Assembly (NCBI GenBank): GCA_023525975.1
Contig: JAKNSE010000034.1
Coordinates: forward strand, 2,108,001 to 2,172,000
DNA from: Smallanthus sonchifolius
Taxonomy: Eukaryota > Streptophyta > Magnoliopsida > Asterales > Asteraceae
Length of the DNA stretch: 64,000 bases
Direction of reading: 5' to 3'
The notes beneath the pieces were generated by a model that was given only the letters and a program-made list of their open reading frames with translations, did no database searches and was not told the DNA's origin. Below are positions 37,419-47,176 of the stretch, in pieces (the first letter of the stretch is position 1; each line of letters starts with the position of its first letter). Made by a program: the position numbers and the translations under genes.

Positions 37419-37932
37419 CTTGGTTTTAAATTGCGCGCATAATGTTTGATGCGCCCGTTGCGCCATTCATATCGCATCGCGACATCTGATGCGTTTCGTT
37501 TACATGATGCGCTAATAATGCGCCGATTTCGCATAATGCGGTCATCGCAAGATGCTATATTGCATGCGATATGGAAAATTTTGTATTTTTCTATTAGTCA
37601 TTTGAAAATGGGGTTCTGTTTGAATTAGAGTATTAGATATGCTGTTTTATGTTTGAAAATATGTGTTTTAAGTTTGATAATATGTATTTTCTGTTTCATT
37701 GACATTTTCAGTTTGATAATATGATATATGTTTTCCGTTTGATAGTTAGAGTATTACATTGATGTTTTTGTTTGATAATATGATTACATAATATATTTTA
37801 CAACTTGCTATGTATAATTAATATTTTAGTATTTTTTTAATAAAGAGCGCATCGCATACGTGATGCGCTCGCATCGCGCATCGGATTTTGTGACCAAACG
37901 CATTGGAGCGCATCGCGCAATTTAAAACCAAG
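37419..37932. mobile_element. hAT-like MITE with perfect TIRs and 8-bp target duplication
   Basis: The termini CTTGGTTTTAAATTGCGCG and CGCGCAATTTAAAACCAAG are perfect inverted complements. CTACACAA flanks both sides (37411-37418 and 37933-37940), the 8-bp duplication expected of hAT transposition. Both ends are rich in GCATCGCG-type motifs; the centre is AT-rich. It has no transposase. It lies about 230 bp before the F-box start codon. Confidence 0.9.
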
Positions 37933-38163
37933 CTACACAACTGGTTTTGGCTTTTAGATGCCCTATGTTTTATGCTATTTATGGTGAGTGATCTGTTTGA
38001 TTCATCGTATCAAGATTCTTCATGTCATGTAATGAGCAAATCAGGTGTCCTTAAAATGGTACATAAACATGTATGAAAAACAATTGCTGCTTTATGGATC
38101 TTTCTGTATGTTCAGGGGATATTCGACCTCTGCCTGTCACAAATCCTCCTGCAAAGTATCAAG

Positions 38164-39556
38164 ATGAGGCGAAAAGTAGGAAAGTCGTCTTGGGATAGAT
38201 TCTTGGAAAGCAAAAATGGGATACTTGACCTGCAAGACAAAATCTCCAGAATGCCTGAAACTGTACTTAACCATATGATATCTTTCCTTCCACATTCAGA
38301 CAAACGCCGGGTTAGTTTTTTGTCAAGAAAATGGCGCCGACTCAGTGCACAAGACCGAAGAGTACTCTGCTTGACAGGGCACCGATTAAACGAGCTGGAG
38401 TTTTCAAAGATTCTGAATGACGACTTCCACTCAGTAGTGTTTCTTTCTCTAACTAAATGCTTAGGGATGAGAAACCTGAAGCTTGTGAATTTCAACTTAG
38501 ATACTCTTTACTTGAAGTACTGTGGAAGCTTGAAGAATGTGTACCTCAACACACCAAATCTTGAAGTTTTAGAGTTTCTTGGGCCTCGTATCAGACCATG
38601 CATAATTGAGTTTAATAATTGCAAAAATCTAAGGAATTTGCATTTAGTTGGGGTTGCTATGAACACCATGATGTTCATAAACTGTGACAAAAGTTTTCCG
38701 GTTCTTAAGATATTGACACTTGGTGGGTGTGATATGAGTGGATGTATTAACATCTCAAGTAAGTCTATCGAGTGCTTATCTTTGATGAGTTTCAAGAATC
38801 CCGTGGGTCTCAACATTGATGCCCCGAACCTAGTTTATTTTAGGTACAGTGGCAGTACAATAGTACCCTTCCAACGCATCAATTTTCCTCATCTTGCTAG
38901 AGCTAAAATTGAGCTAAATCCTTGTCGGTACCAAAAGCGTGATGAGATTTGGTTCTCGAGATTGATTGAAATGCTGCATTGTCTGAAACATACTGAAATG
39001 TTGGAGTTTCAAACTAATTCAGTGAAGGTAAACATGATTTCTTTTTATTTATTATTATGTTTTGGATATGGAATAGCAGTTTAATTTTCATACTTGAATG
39101 CAAAATATTATAATGCCGAAACAACTTAGAGAAACCCTTGTTCCTCCACTTGATAAAATCATGTCTATAGTAGTAAATACAAATTCAAGATCAACCAATA
39201 TTGTTGATTTTGCTGATTCCATGCTCTGGGTTTCTCCTCGGGTCAAACATCTTGTTTGCAGATCGGGTTTCAGCGCATTTGTACTTCGGGTATAAGATAA
39301 TAATTCTACTGTCCTTCTAGAAGTTGATAATAATTGTAATAATCCTTCTTTTTTCTGGTGACAGTTGACCCATAAGGAACTATTACTGGGCATACCTGAC
39401 GACCTATGCAGATTCTGCACCTCACATCCTTCAAGATGTTGGCGGCATTCAGTGATGACATATACGTTAAATCATTCTTGTGATGAGACAAAGAAGAAAG
39501 TGCAGTCGTATATCCGAGCAAATCTGAGAAAGGCTGGACGCAATGATGTCGATTAG
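38164..39556 (+). CDS. F-box/LRR-type protein with a defective first splice acceptor
   Basis: Exon 1 (38164-39027) encodes an F-box at about residues 24-60 (ISRMPETVLNHMISFLP, then RRVSFLSRKWRRL) followed by leucine-rich repeats (LDTLYLKYC, LKNVYLNTPNLEVLEFLG, LVYFRYSG). F-box proteins of this type bind SKP1 as substrate adaptors of SCF ubiquitin ligases; the target is unknown. The downstream coding blocks 39104-39289 and 39365-39556 are in phase and give 413 residues in all, but intron 1 (GTAAAC...TGCAA) ends in AA, not AG. Intron 2 (39290-39364) is a normal GT-AG. Without splicing of intron 1 the protein stops after 306 residues. A TGTTCAG at 38114 may be a 5' UTR acceptor. It may be a recent pseudogene. 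Confidence 0.75.
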
Positions 39557-40121
39557 GTTCATTTGGATTTCATATAGCAACTCTTTAAATGATATGCTAA
39601 ACTAGAGAGTTACTTGGTCTAATTTTAAGTTGTGAAAACAGGTAAAGATGTTTAAGACGGTTTGAATGATTTCTAGCGGCGTCATTTGAAAAGTAGATTC
39701 TTATAGGAAAATTTTGTAGCTTTTAGAGTTATTGGGCAAAAGCACTAATAGTTTCTTGTTTTGACCCGTTACCTAACGGGTCGGGCCTTCCACACCTCTT
39801 AACAACAGAAATGAGGTTTAGTATGGTTCAGTTGGCTGAAAGTGATGGGGAATGGGTTGGTAATGGGGTAATGGTTAATAGTCACTAACAGGATATGATG
39901 GAAGAATGGTGGCAACATATTTAAATTCAATTATCATGGATTGAGAACCGGAATGTTTACGACTGATCCTAATGTGGATGTCTCATTTCAATTTGTTTTG
40001 CCAATTTTAACGGTTTAAACCAAGTTTTCTACGCCATGAATAAATTGTAATCGAGTGAATTCCTTCAAACAGTTATTTCATATTGTGAAAGAATTAAACA
40101 AACGAATTAAACGGAAGGAAT
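39557..40121. other. Downstream of the F-box gene, nothing identified
   Basis: No reading frame or motif of interest is visible. The stretch runs up to the LTR of the next copia element. Confidence 0.5.
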
Positions 40122-40473
40122 TGTTGGTTTGATCAAGTTTGTTCACATGTGAAAGATGGGAACATGGAGGGCAAGTTTGGATATTTAAGATTTGGGTCAG
40201 AAAGTTTTTGGGGTCTGCAATTATTTATTAAGTATTTGAGTCTAATTACAATTGAATTGGGTCATTAGTTTGTTAGAGTTATATTTGGTTAATATTTGTT
40301 TAGTGTTTATCAAAATGGGTCATCAAGAATTAAGAGTTTAATTGGGATTGGTTTGTTAGGTTATTTAAGGGGTCGAAGATTTCTTTTGTAATAAGTCGAA
40401 TATTTCTTCTACTGTTCGTTTATGGTAGCATTCAACTTTTTGCGACTTGTTTCTGTTGAGACCCGTGCCATCA
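40122..40473 (+). repeat. Left (5') LTR of the gag-only copia element
   Basis: It starts TGTTGGTTTGATCAAGTTTG and ends ...CCGTGCCATCA just before the primer-binding site. It is uninterrupted and serves as the reference for the insertions in its partner. Confidence 0.85.
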
Positions 40474-40859
40474 ATTGGTATCAGAGCTGAGGTCAAGGGC
40501 TGATGTCGATTAAGGGGCTGTGACAAAAAGAAAAGATGGGGTCAAAAGTTTTTTTAGAAGCTACAAGCATCAACAGGAAAGGTCTGGGCTAAAACATGGG
40601 TTCGAGGACTTGTTAGCCGGAAATCAATTGCGGGAGGCGGTTTTTCTCGAGAAAACAAGCCAACATAATTGGTGCAGAAGAAACAATATCAGCGGGGTTG
40701 TAGAAGATCGTTTAGCATCCAAGGAAGACAATATAGCATGGGCTCGTCGTGTTGGTGGTCTATAGCATAGTGTAGATCGATCAGGGAGGTTCTTTAGGAA
40801 AGTCCAATCAAAGTTAGACGTTTTCTGTTGTTTACAAAGATAAGATGTGTGATCAACAA

Positions 40860-41797
40860 ATGACAATTGTATCGGTTCGAGAGACAGGCTCTATGAACTA
40901 TATTGTCCTATTCTAAAAAGTTCAAGTTATCCGGTGTGGGCGGTAAAGGATAGAACGATCATGGATGCACATGGATTTTGGGAGGATGTTAAACCCAAAA
41001 CTAGGGTTGTTGTGGATCCAAAGAAGCCGAAGATGGCAATTGCTTTCTTGTTTCAAGCAATACCCGAAGATCTCGTGTTGCAATTGGTGAGCTGCACTGA
41101 AGCTAAACATGTATGGGAAGCATTGAAGACAAGATTTTTATGGGTGGATCAGGTAAGAACTGCACGTCTTCAAACTTTAAGGAGGGAGTTCGAAAGCCTT
41201 CAAATGAACGAGGGTGATTATGTTGATACTTTCCTAGTTTCCTTGAAAACTAAGTGGTGTGGTTTCTAAGGCAACGACTCTCGGAACTACTATGGAAGAG
41301 GAACAATTGGCGAGAAAGCTAATGGATTTGATGCCAATATCATTTATTCAAGTTGTAGCATCAATTGAGCAGTGTTTCGAGTCGGATAAGATGTCATTCG
41401 ATGAAGTCGTTGGGAGATTGAAGGCATACGAAGAGTGGGTTAAGGAACCTAATCAAGGTAGGGATCCATATGGTAAGTTGCTATTCTCAATTCTCAAAGT
41501 ATGATGAGAAAGACAAGGGAAAGACAAAGACACGTATTGTGAACACTGTGGTAGTGGTGGTTAAAGAAACTCGAACCATGAAGATCAAGGATGTGGTCGA
41601 GGTGGAGGTCGCAAGGCTGGTCAAGAGAGGGACGGTTGTTGATTTTAACAAAACAGTGGTCAAAGTGAACAAGACAAAAGTAGGGATGTTTCAAGTGTAA
41701 CGAGCTTGGGCATTTTGTGGGAGGAGTGTCCAAAGTGAAAGGAAAATGAAGACATGTCAAATTTGATTCAAGATGATGGTGATCCAATATTGCTTTA
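40860..41797 (+). pseudogene. Copia gag relic with zinc knuckle
   Basis: The sequence encodes a UBN2/gag-like capsid: SSYPVWAVKDRTIMDAHG, then AKHVWEALKTRFLWVDQVR and LQTLRREFESLQMNEGD in one frame (40934-41269), and continues in another frame (41259-41504) with KMSFDEVVGRLKAYEE. A CCHC zinc knuckle (CFKCNELGHF...ECPK) lies near 41686-41735 but is disturbed by an extra base. The frame then ends in a stop about 60 bases later, near 41797, just before the polypurine tract. Several frameshifts make it non-functional. Confidence 0.75.
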
Positions 41798-41945
41798 AAG
41801 ACCGGTGTGAATAAACAACGATTAAGGGGTGATTGTTGGCTTATCGAGATTGTTCACATGTGAAAGATGGGAACTTGGAAGGCAAGTTTGGATATTTTCT
41901 ATTTGGGTCAGAAAACTTTTGGGGTCTGTGATTATTTATTAAGTA

Positions 41946-42730
41946 CTAGGTTAAAATAAAAAGTGTGTTACACGGGTTGAATAAATATAATTATAATATT
42001 ATATATTAAGTATTTATTTTTTAAAAACTCGTGTTTTATACGGGTTGAATAAACCCATGAAATATCTTATATAATAAACAAGTAAAATTTAGGGACACTT
42101 ATCACATTTCTAAGCCTCCTAATTTATATTTTCCCGCCTCTCTCCTATTAATAATCAATTTCACTATTTTAGGCAACTAAATTAAGTATTTGTTTTATTT
42201 TTGTATACACAGATTTTTGAATTTAAAATTGTGTTTATTATCAATTAAATTGTTTAATCATATTTTTATAAATTCTATAAACTAAAAACAGTTTTATAGG
42301 CAGATAAGATTCAAATAAAAAATATTTAATCATATATTTACATATTCATATTATTTCATTTTGATGAGTTCTGGTGTTAACATATTATATTTTATTTTAC
42401 TCGTGTAATACACGGGTTTTTAAAAATATAAATTTTTATTTCTAAGTATATATAATATTACATTTATATAACCCGTGTAATACACGAGATTCTAATCTAG
42501 TAATATAATATGTTAACACATACAATCGTCAAAATATGTTAGGAGATTTACTAATACAAAGATTAGTATTTTCTTAAAAAAATTTATTAATAAAATATAG
42601 ATGTGTATTTAATAAAATATAGAGGTATATGTAATAAGAGAGAGAGACGGGGAAAAATGATAAGAATGAATATGAAAGTGACATGTGGCATCGAAAAACC
42701 TTTATTTATTATATAGTATATAGATATAGA
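41946..42730 (-). mobile_element. Outer Helitron, itself interrupted
   Basis: The plus strand begins CTAGGTTAAAATAAAAAGTG after AAGTA and ends ...TATATAGATATAGA before TTTGAG. The undisturbed left LTR reads AAGTATTTGAG at this point, so the junction A/T and both ends are exact. On the minus strand it starts with TC and ends with a hairpin (CCCGTGTAACACAC) before CTAG. Without the inner insertion the length is 349 bp, close to the 334-bp copy at 15130-15463. Confidence 0.9.
42065..42500 (+). mobile_element. Inner Helitron nested in the outer Helitron
   Basis: It starts TCTTATATAATAAACAAG after A (42064) and ends with the hairpin CGTGTAATACACG and TTCTAATCTAG before T (42501). The uninterrupted relative at 15130-15463 reads AATATAATATAATATG across this point. 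It is 436 bp long, lies opposite to its host element, and is most similar to 14336-14824. Confidence 0.85.
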
Positions 42731-42933
42731 TTTGAGCCTAATTACAATTAAATTAGGTAAATAGTTTGTTATAGTTATATTTGGTTAATATTTGTTTATT
42801 ATTTATCTAAATGGGTCAAGATAATTATACCTTTACTTTTTGGATTATCTTTATCAAGAATTATAGTTTAATTAAGATTGGTTTCTTAGGTTATTTAAGG
42901 GGTCGAAGTTTTCTATTGTAATCAGTCGGATAT

Positions 42934-43353
42934 TGTGGGATATCAAGAACACTTAATCAAGAATTAATCATTGAATATATGTAGAACCAGAATAAGAACA
43001 TGGGATAAATTGTGCAGAATCTGGTGTGTGAGACAAATTCAAAACAGACCATTTTATATTACAAAATTGATCAAAGTTTCTTTACAATTTTGAGCCTATT
43101 TATAGTCTATGAAAAGGTACGAACAAGGTTGTTACATCCATTAGTTTGGGGTACCAGAAAACCGTCATTAACTGCCAATAACGGCCGTTTGACTTTTGTC
43201 AAGTTTGACTTTCGTTTTCTGCCTTGTGACCAATTTCTTGTAAATACATAATTATATAATCTAAGTCTAGATTACATTCTAATAGATATGTAGTTTGAAT
43301 AAAATCAAAGAGTTGATTAAATAAAAAAATTATGTTGCGATCTTTTCTGTTCA
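42934..43353. mobile_element. Solo-LTR-like insertion
   Basis: About 420 bp absent from the left LTR of the host copia element begin TGTGGGATATCAAGAACAC and end near TTTTCTGTTCA. The TG...CA ends and the possible 5-bp flanks GATAT (42929-42933) and TCTAT (43354-43358, two mismatches) suggest a solo LTR of another retrotransposon. No internal region is present. The right border is approximate. Confidence 0.55.
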
Positions 43354-43572
43354 TCTATTTTTCTTCTTCTGTTTGTTTCTCGTAGCCTACAATTGTTTGA
43401 GACCTATGCCATCAATAGGAACTAAACCAAAGAAACTAGCTCATCCGTAATGTTTTCACATTCACGTCCTCACGTCAACACCATATCAACATGAGACAAT
43501 CACTAAACCAAATCACTAAGGTGTATAGTAGTTTTACTATCCACACACAAATATATACACACATATATATAT

Positions 43573-44075
43573 GGGAAAGTTTCACTAAAAAGTGATTTTT
43601 TGCTAAGAAACGCTAAGAAGTGGGTCAAACGAACTCCGATTGAGCTCATTCAAGCGGCGTTGTAACCGTCTCATCGAACTCCAATCCGGACCCAAAAACC
43701 TAAACCCCCCTCCACCCGCACCCCTAAAAACCTAAACCCCCCTCCAACCCCACCCCGAAAAGCCTAAAACCACCACCACCACCCCTCAAAAACCTAAACC
43801 CCCCCCCCCCCAAAAAAAACCTAAACCCACCCTCAAAAACCTAAACCCCCACCCTAAAAAAAAACCTAAATCCTAAAATCTAAACACTAAGGCTAAAATC
43901 CTAAAATTCAACGCTAAGATCTAAACCCTAAAAGCTAAATTGGTAGAGTTCGACGATACCGTTCCAACACCGCTGGAATGAGCTCAATCCGAGTTCGTTT
44001 GATATCGTTTCTTAATGTTTTTGTCACTTCTTAGATTTCTTAGCCGAAAGCAACTTCTTATTTGATCCTCCCCCT
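43573..44075 (-). mobile_element. MITE copy A of a three-copy cluster
   Basis: It is inverted relative to copies B and C. Flanking blocks such as GCTAAGAAACGCTAAGAAGT and GAGCTCATTCAAGCGGCG are shared with B. The centre is a C-rich array of CCTAAACCCCC-type units followed by AAACCCTAAAAGCTAAA. A TA dinucleotide array borders it, consistent with TA target use. Confidence 0.75.
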
Positions 44076-44089
44076 TATATATATATATA

Positions 44090-44599
44090 GGGGGAGGATC
44101 AAATAAGAAGTTGTTTTCGGCTAAGAACTCTAAGAAGTGACAAAAACATTAAGAAACGATATCAAACGAACTCGGATTGCTCATTCTAGCGGCGTTGGAA
44201 CCGTATCGTCGAACTCTACCATCTTAGCTTTTAGGGTTTAGCTTTTAGGGTTTAGATCTTAGCGTTGAATTTTAGGATTTTAGCCTTAAGGTTTAGGTTT
44301 TTTTGGGGGGGTGGGGGTTTAGGTTTTTGGGGGTGGGTGGGAGTGGGTTTAGGTTTGTGGGGGGGTGGGGTGGGGGGTTTAGGTTTTTGGGGGTGGGGGT
44401 GGTGGTTTTAGGCTTTTCGGGGTGGGGTTGGAGGGGGGTTTAGGTTTTTGGGGTGCGGGTGGAGGGGGGTTTAGGTTTTTGAGTCTGGATTAGAGTTCGA
44501 TGAGACGGTTACAACGCCGCTTGAATGAGCTCAATCGGAGTTCGTTTGACCCACTTCTTAGCGTTTCTTAGCGAAAAACCACTTCTTAGCGGAACCTTC

Positions 44600-44602
<3 letters not shown>
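44090..44602 (+). mobile_element. MITE copy B of a three-copy cluster
   Basis: It starts GGGGGAGGATCAAATAAGAA and ends GCGGAACCTTCCCCT. The minus-strand right end AGGGGAAGGTTCCGCTAAG is an imperfect inverted repeat of the left end. The centre contains TTTAGGTTTTTGGGGGTGGG-type repeats. It lies 14 bases from the inverted copy A, so the two can form a hairpin of about 1 kb. Confidence 0.75.

Positions 44603-44658
<56 letters not shown>
44603..44658. repeat. (TA)n microsatellite
   Basis: About 28 uninterrupted TA units separate MITE copies B and C. Shorter TA arrays flank the other copies. Confidence 0.95.
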
Positions 44659-44661
<3 letters not shown>

Positions 44662-45124
44662 GGAGGATCAAATAAGAAGTTGTTTTCGGCTAAGAACTCT
44701 AAAAGTGACAAAAACATTAAGAAACGATATAAAACGAACTCGGATTGAGCTCATTCCAGCGGCGTTGGAACCGTATCGTCGAACTCTACCATCTTAGCTT
44801 TTAGGGTTTAGATCTTAGCGTTGAATTTTAGGATTTTAGCCTTAGGGTTTAGCTTTTAGGGTTTAGATTTTAGGGTTTAGGTTTTTTTTGGGGGTGGGGG
44901 TTTAGGTTTTTGGGGGTGGGGGTGGGTTTAGGTTTTTGGGGGGGGTGGGGGTGGGGGGGTTTAGGTTTTTGGGGGTGTGGGTGGAGGGGGGTTTAGGTTT
45001 TTGGGTCCGGATTAGAGTTCGATGAGACGGTTCCAACGCCGCTCGAATGAGCTCAACCGGAGTTCGTTTGACCCACTTCTTAGCGTTTCTTAGCGAAAAA
45101 CCACTTCTTAGCGGAACCTTCCCC
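44659..45124 (+). mobile_element. MITE copy C of a three-copy cluster
   Basis: Same orientation and ends as copy B (GGGGGAGGATCAAATAAGAA ... GGAACCTTCCCC) with a somewhat shorter G-rich core. A TA array follows at 45125-45144. No coding region is present. Confidence 0.75.
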
Positions 45125-45144
45125 TATATATATATATATATATA

Positions 45145-45955
45145 ATACACACAACCCATGCTCCTTTGCCTGTGATTTCCCTTACGCCAAATCCCCCACG
45201 CCCCCATTCACGCTCAGGGGCGGTGTTCCGCGTCGGTGATTGAGTTAGCCACCACTTTCACGCCTCCACTATGGATGGCCCCAGAATCTTTCATTCACCA
45301 CCCCTACCCTACCCTATTCACCTCTCATTCAATTCTTTGTTCAAACTACAAAACCTTAACTCGCAAGTCCCTCTCGATATCTCTGTTTTGCTGTACACCA
45401 CCGATTAAGTTTTTGATTCAAGACCAGCCTCCGTCTGGCATCCGTGTTCACCGTTGTTGTCTGTTTCTACTATTGAGCCAACGTTACGCATCACTGTAGT
45501 CGTCTCACTTTCTAGTTTCTCTCTATCCAAAGAAAGCGTTGAACCACTATGAATAATTATTCAACCGTTCGAGCCCCCGTATTTGATCGGTTTTGTTACT
45601 CGTCGACTCAGGTAACGGTTCCAGCCTTCCTTCTGTTTTGCATACGCTAGTTAGATAGAATTTGGCTTCTGTCAACCATAATTTGAGTTGGTTTTGCGGC
45701 AATTAAGTCTAAACCGTAAAATCTATGAAGAAAACGTTTATGATTATGTGTGTGCATGCGTAAATATGTGTGTGCTGTATAAGTTGGTGTGTGTGTGATT
45801 TTGTGTGTGTGCATGACTGTGTGGGTATGTGCAGGTTTGTGTTTTTGTGTGTATGCGTGAGAAGGTGCATGTGTGTGTGAGTTAGGGTGTGTAGATTACA
45901 TATATATGTGTGCAAACATTATAACTAAACTTAAATGTAAGTGTAGGCAAAGTTT
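45145..45955. other. Intergenic DNA with a GT-rich low-complexity tract
   Basis: The frame at 45236-45499 (+) has no recognised motif and is not called. From about 45745 to 45910 the sequence is GT-rich (GTGTGTGTGATTTTGTGTGT and similar), a decayed GT microsatellite. Confidence 0.55.
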
Positions 45956-46570
45956 TCTAAAACTCAACTTTAACCCCTTAATTTATTGAAATTTCATAAC
46001 TCACCCTTAACTTTATAAAATGTTACTTTAACTCTCTCAAGTTTCTAAAGTTTCGAGTTTACCCCATGTAGTATATATAATAACTTTTATTCGTTAAATT
46101 TTTTTTCTTGGTGTCCCGGTATAAATTTCGTTAAAAACGGAGTCGTATTCAATGTAGAGTATTTTTTATGTGTCGTGGGTTATATCAACTGACGGTAATG
46201 TGCTGATACCGTGTAGAACGAGATCGACACCGACTTAAAAACATCAGTTCCGTTATATAACTGTTTTTTATTTATGTTTCGATCTCGACAACCGATTCAC
46301 CGTAACTTTATACGTATATGTATTTAACCACGTTTCTTTTTGTGTTTAGCCACGTTAATTTTCCCGTCTTAGCCGTTTAAGGTCTGCCTCCCACCGTTGG
46401 CACGGGAGCCTCCCGTCGCGGAGTGTGGGGCTCACAACCCATTCGTCGTAACTTTATACATTTATTCTATGTACTTAACCACGTTTATTTTGTTTTTAGC
46501 TACGTTAATGTCACCGCTTCAACTGTTTAAGGTTCACCTCCCGCCGCGAAGCGCGGGTCTCATTTTCTAG
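45956..46570 (+). mobile_element. Candidate Helitron of a second family
   Basis: The 3' end looks right: a CCCGCCGCGAAGCGCGGG hairpin followed by TCTCATTTTCTAG and a host T at 46571. A similar block (CCTCCCACCG...) near 46386 suggests an internal duplication. The 5' end TCTAAAACTCAACTTTAACC is guessed from its TC start; it is preceded by T, not A, so the left border is uncertain. Confidence 0.4.
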
Positions 46571-46659
46571 TTTTAGTAATTCATGAAGTTTTATCATTTT
46601 TTTCGGATAAATTATCAAATATTTATATACATTTAGTACAAACAGATCCATGATGAAAT

Positions 46660-46926
46660 TGTTGGCATAGATACTTCAAACAATCATATCAAGTAAACAC
46701 GAACACGAGATATTTGGGGGACAAACCCGTGACTCTTTTCTTATTACTAAACGAACTTACAAAATGAACAAACAATCAAGGAAAAAGGACAAATAACATA
46801 ATAACATAGACCACTATTTATAATATTATTCTAACTTGTTCTCCAAGAAATCAAACCTAATTTATAAAACTTTCAAAACAGACCCTTTAACTTTTACTAT
46901 TAACTAATTCAAGATTAAATCTCTCA
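46660..46926 (-). repeat. 3' LTR of the reduced copia element (left)
   Basis: It starts TGTTGGCATAGATACTTC and ends ...TTAAATCTCTCA on the plus strand. The same length as its partner at 48752-49018. Confidence 0.92.
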
Positions 46927-47176
46927 TTCACCCCGTTAATCTTGAATTATTATTCTCCTTGTTTCTGTTCCTCCTCTTCAACTAACTATAGCATACTTGC
47001 TTCACTGGTTCTTCAAACTTAGCATTCTCTCCTTTTATATTTAACTTTGAAATAGCATCAACCATTCTATTCTTGACTTGCTCCTTTTCTTTTTCATGTT
47101 CGAGATTTCCAAATAAATCTTTTGGAATCGTTCTAAACTAAAACGGACTTTCCTTCACTTTCACAATCGATTTCTT

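Larger units (their letters stand above)
40122..43414 (+). mobile_element. Non-autonomous gag-only copia retrotransposon (TR-GAG type)
   Basis: The left LTR (40122-40473) is followed by the initiator tRNA-Met site TGGTATCAGAGC (40476-40487). The gag remnants run to about 41797, and the polypurine tract AAGGGGTGA precedes the right LTR starting at 41834. No protease, integrase, reverse transcriptase or RNase H sequence exists between the two LTRs. The right LTR is expanded from about 352 to 1581 bp by two later insertions (41946-42730 and about 42934-43358). AGGAA occurs next to both ends (40116-40120 and 43417-43421) but is offset by a base or two, so the target duplication is uncertain. Confidence 0.8.
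41834..43414 (+). repeat. Right (3') LTR of the gag-only copia element, with nested insertions
   Basis: It starts TGTTGGCTTATCGAGATTG and ends ...CCTATGCCATCA. It aligns with the left LTR in three blocks: 41834-41945, 42731-42933 and about 43359-43414. The gaps are the Helitron and the solo-LTR-like insert. Removing them leaves about 370 bp, close to the 352 bp of the left LTR. Confidence 0.85.

Noticed and set aside
37446..37628. 60-codon open frame
   Set aside because: It lies wholly inside the hAT-like MITE in GCATCGCG-type repeats.
45236..45499. 87-codon frame resembling the start of a plastid-targeted protein
   Set aside because: Ser/Thr/Pro richness alone is weak, no downstream exons with coding character were found, and the neighbourhood is transposon and microsatellite sequence.
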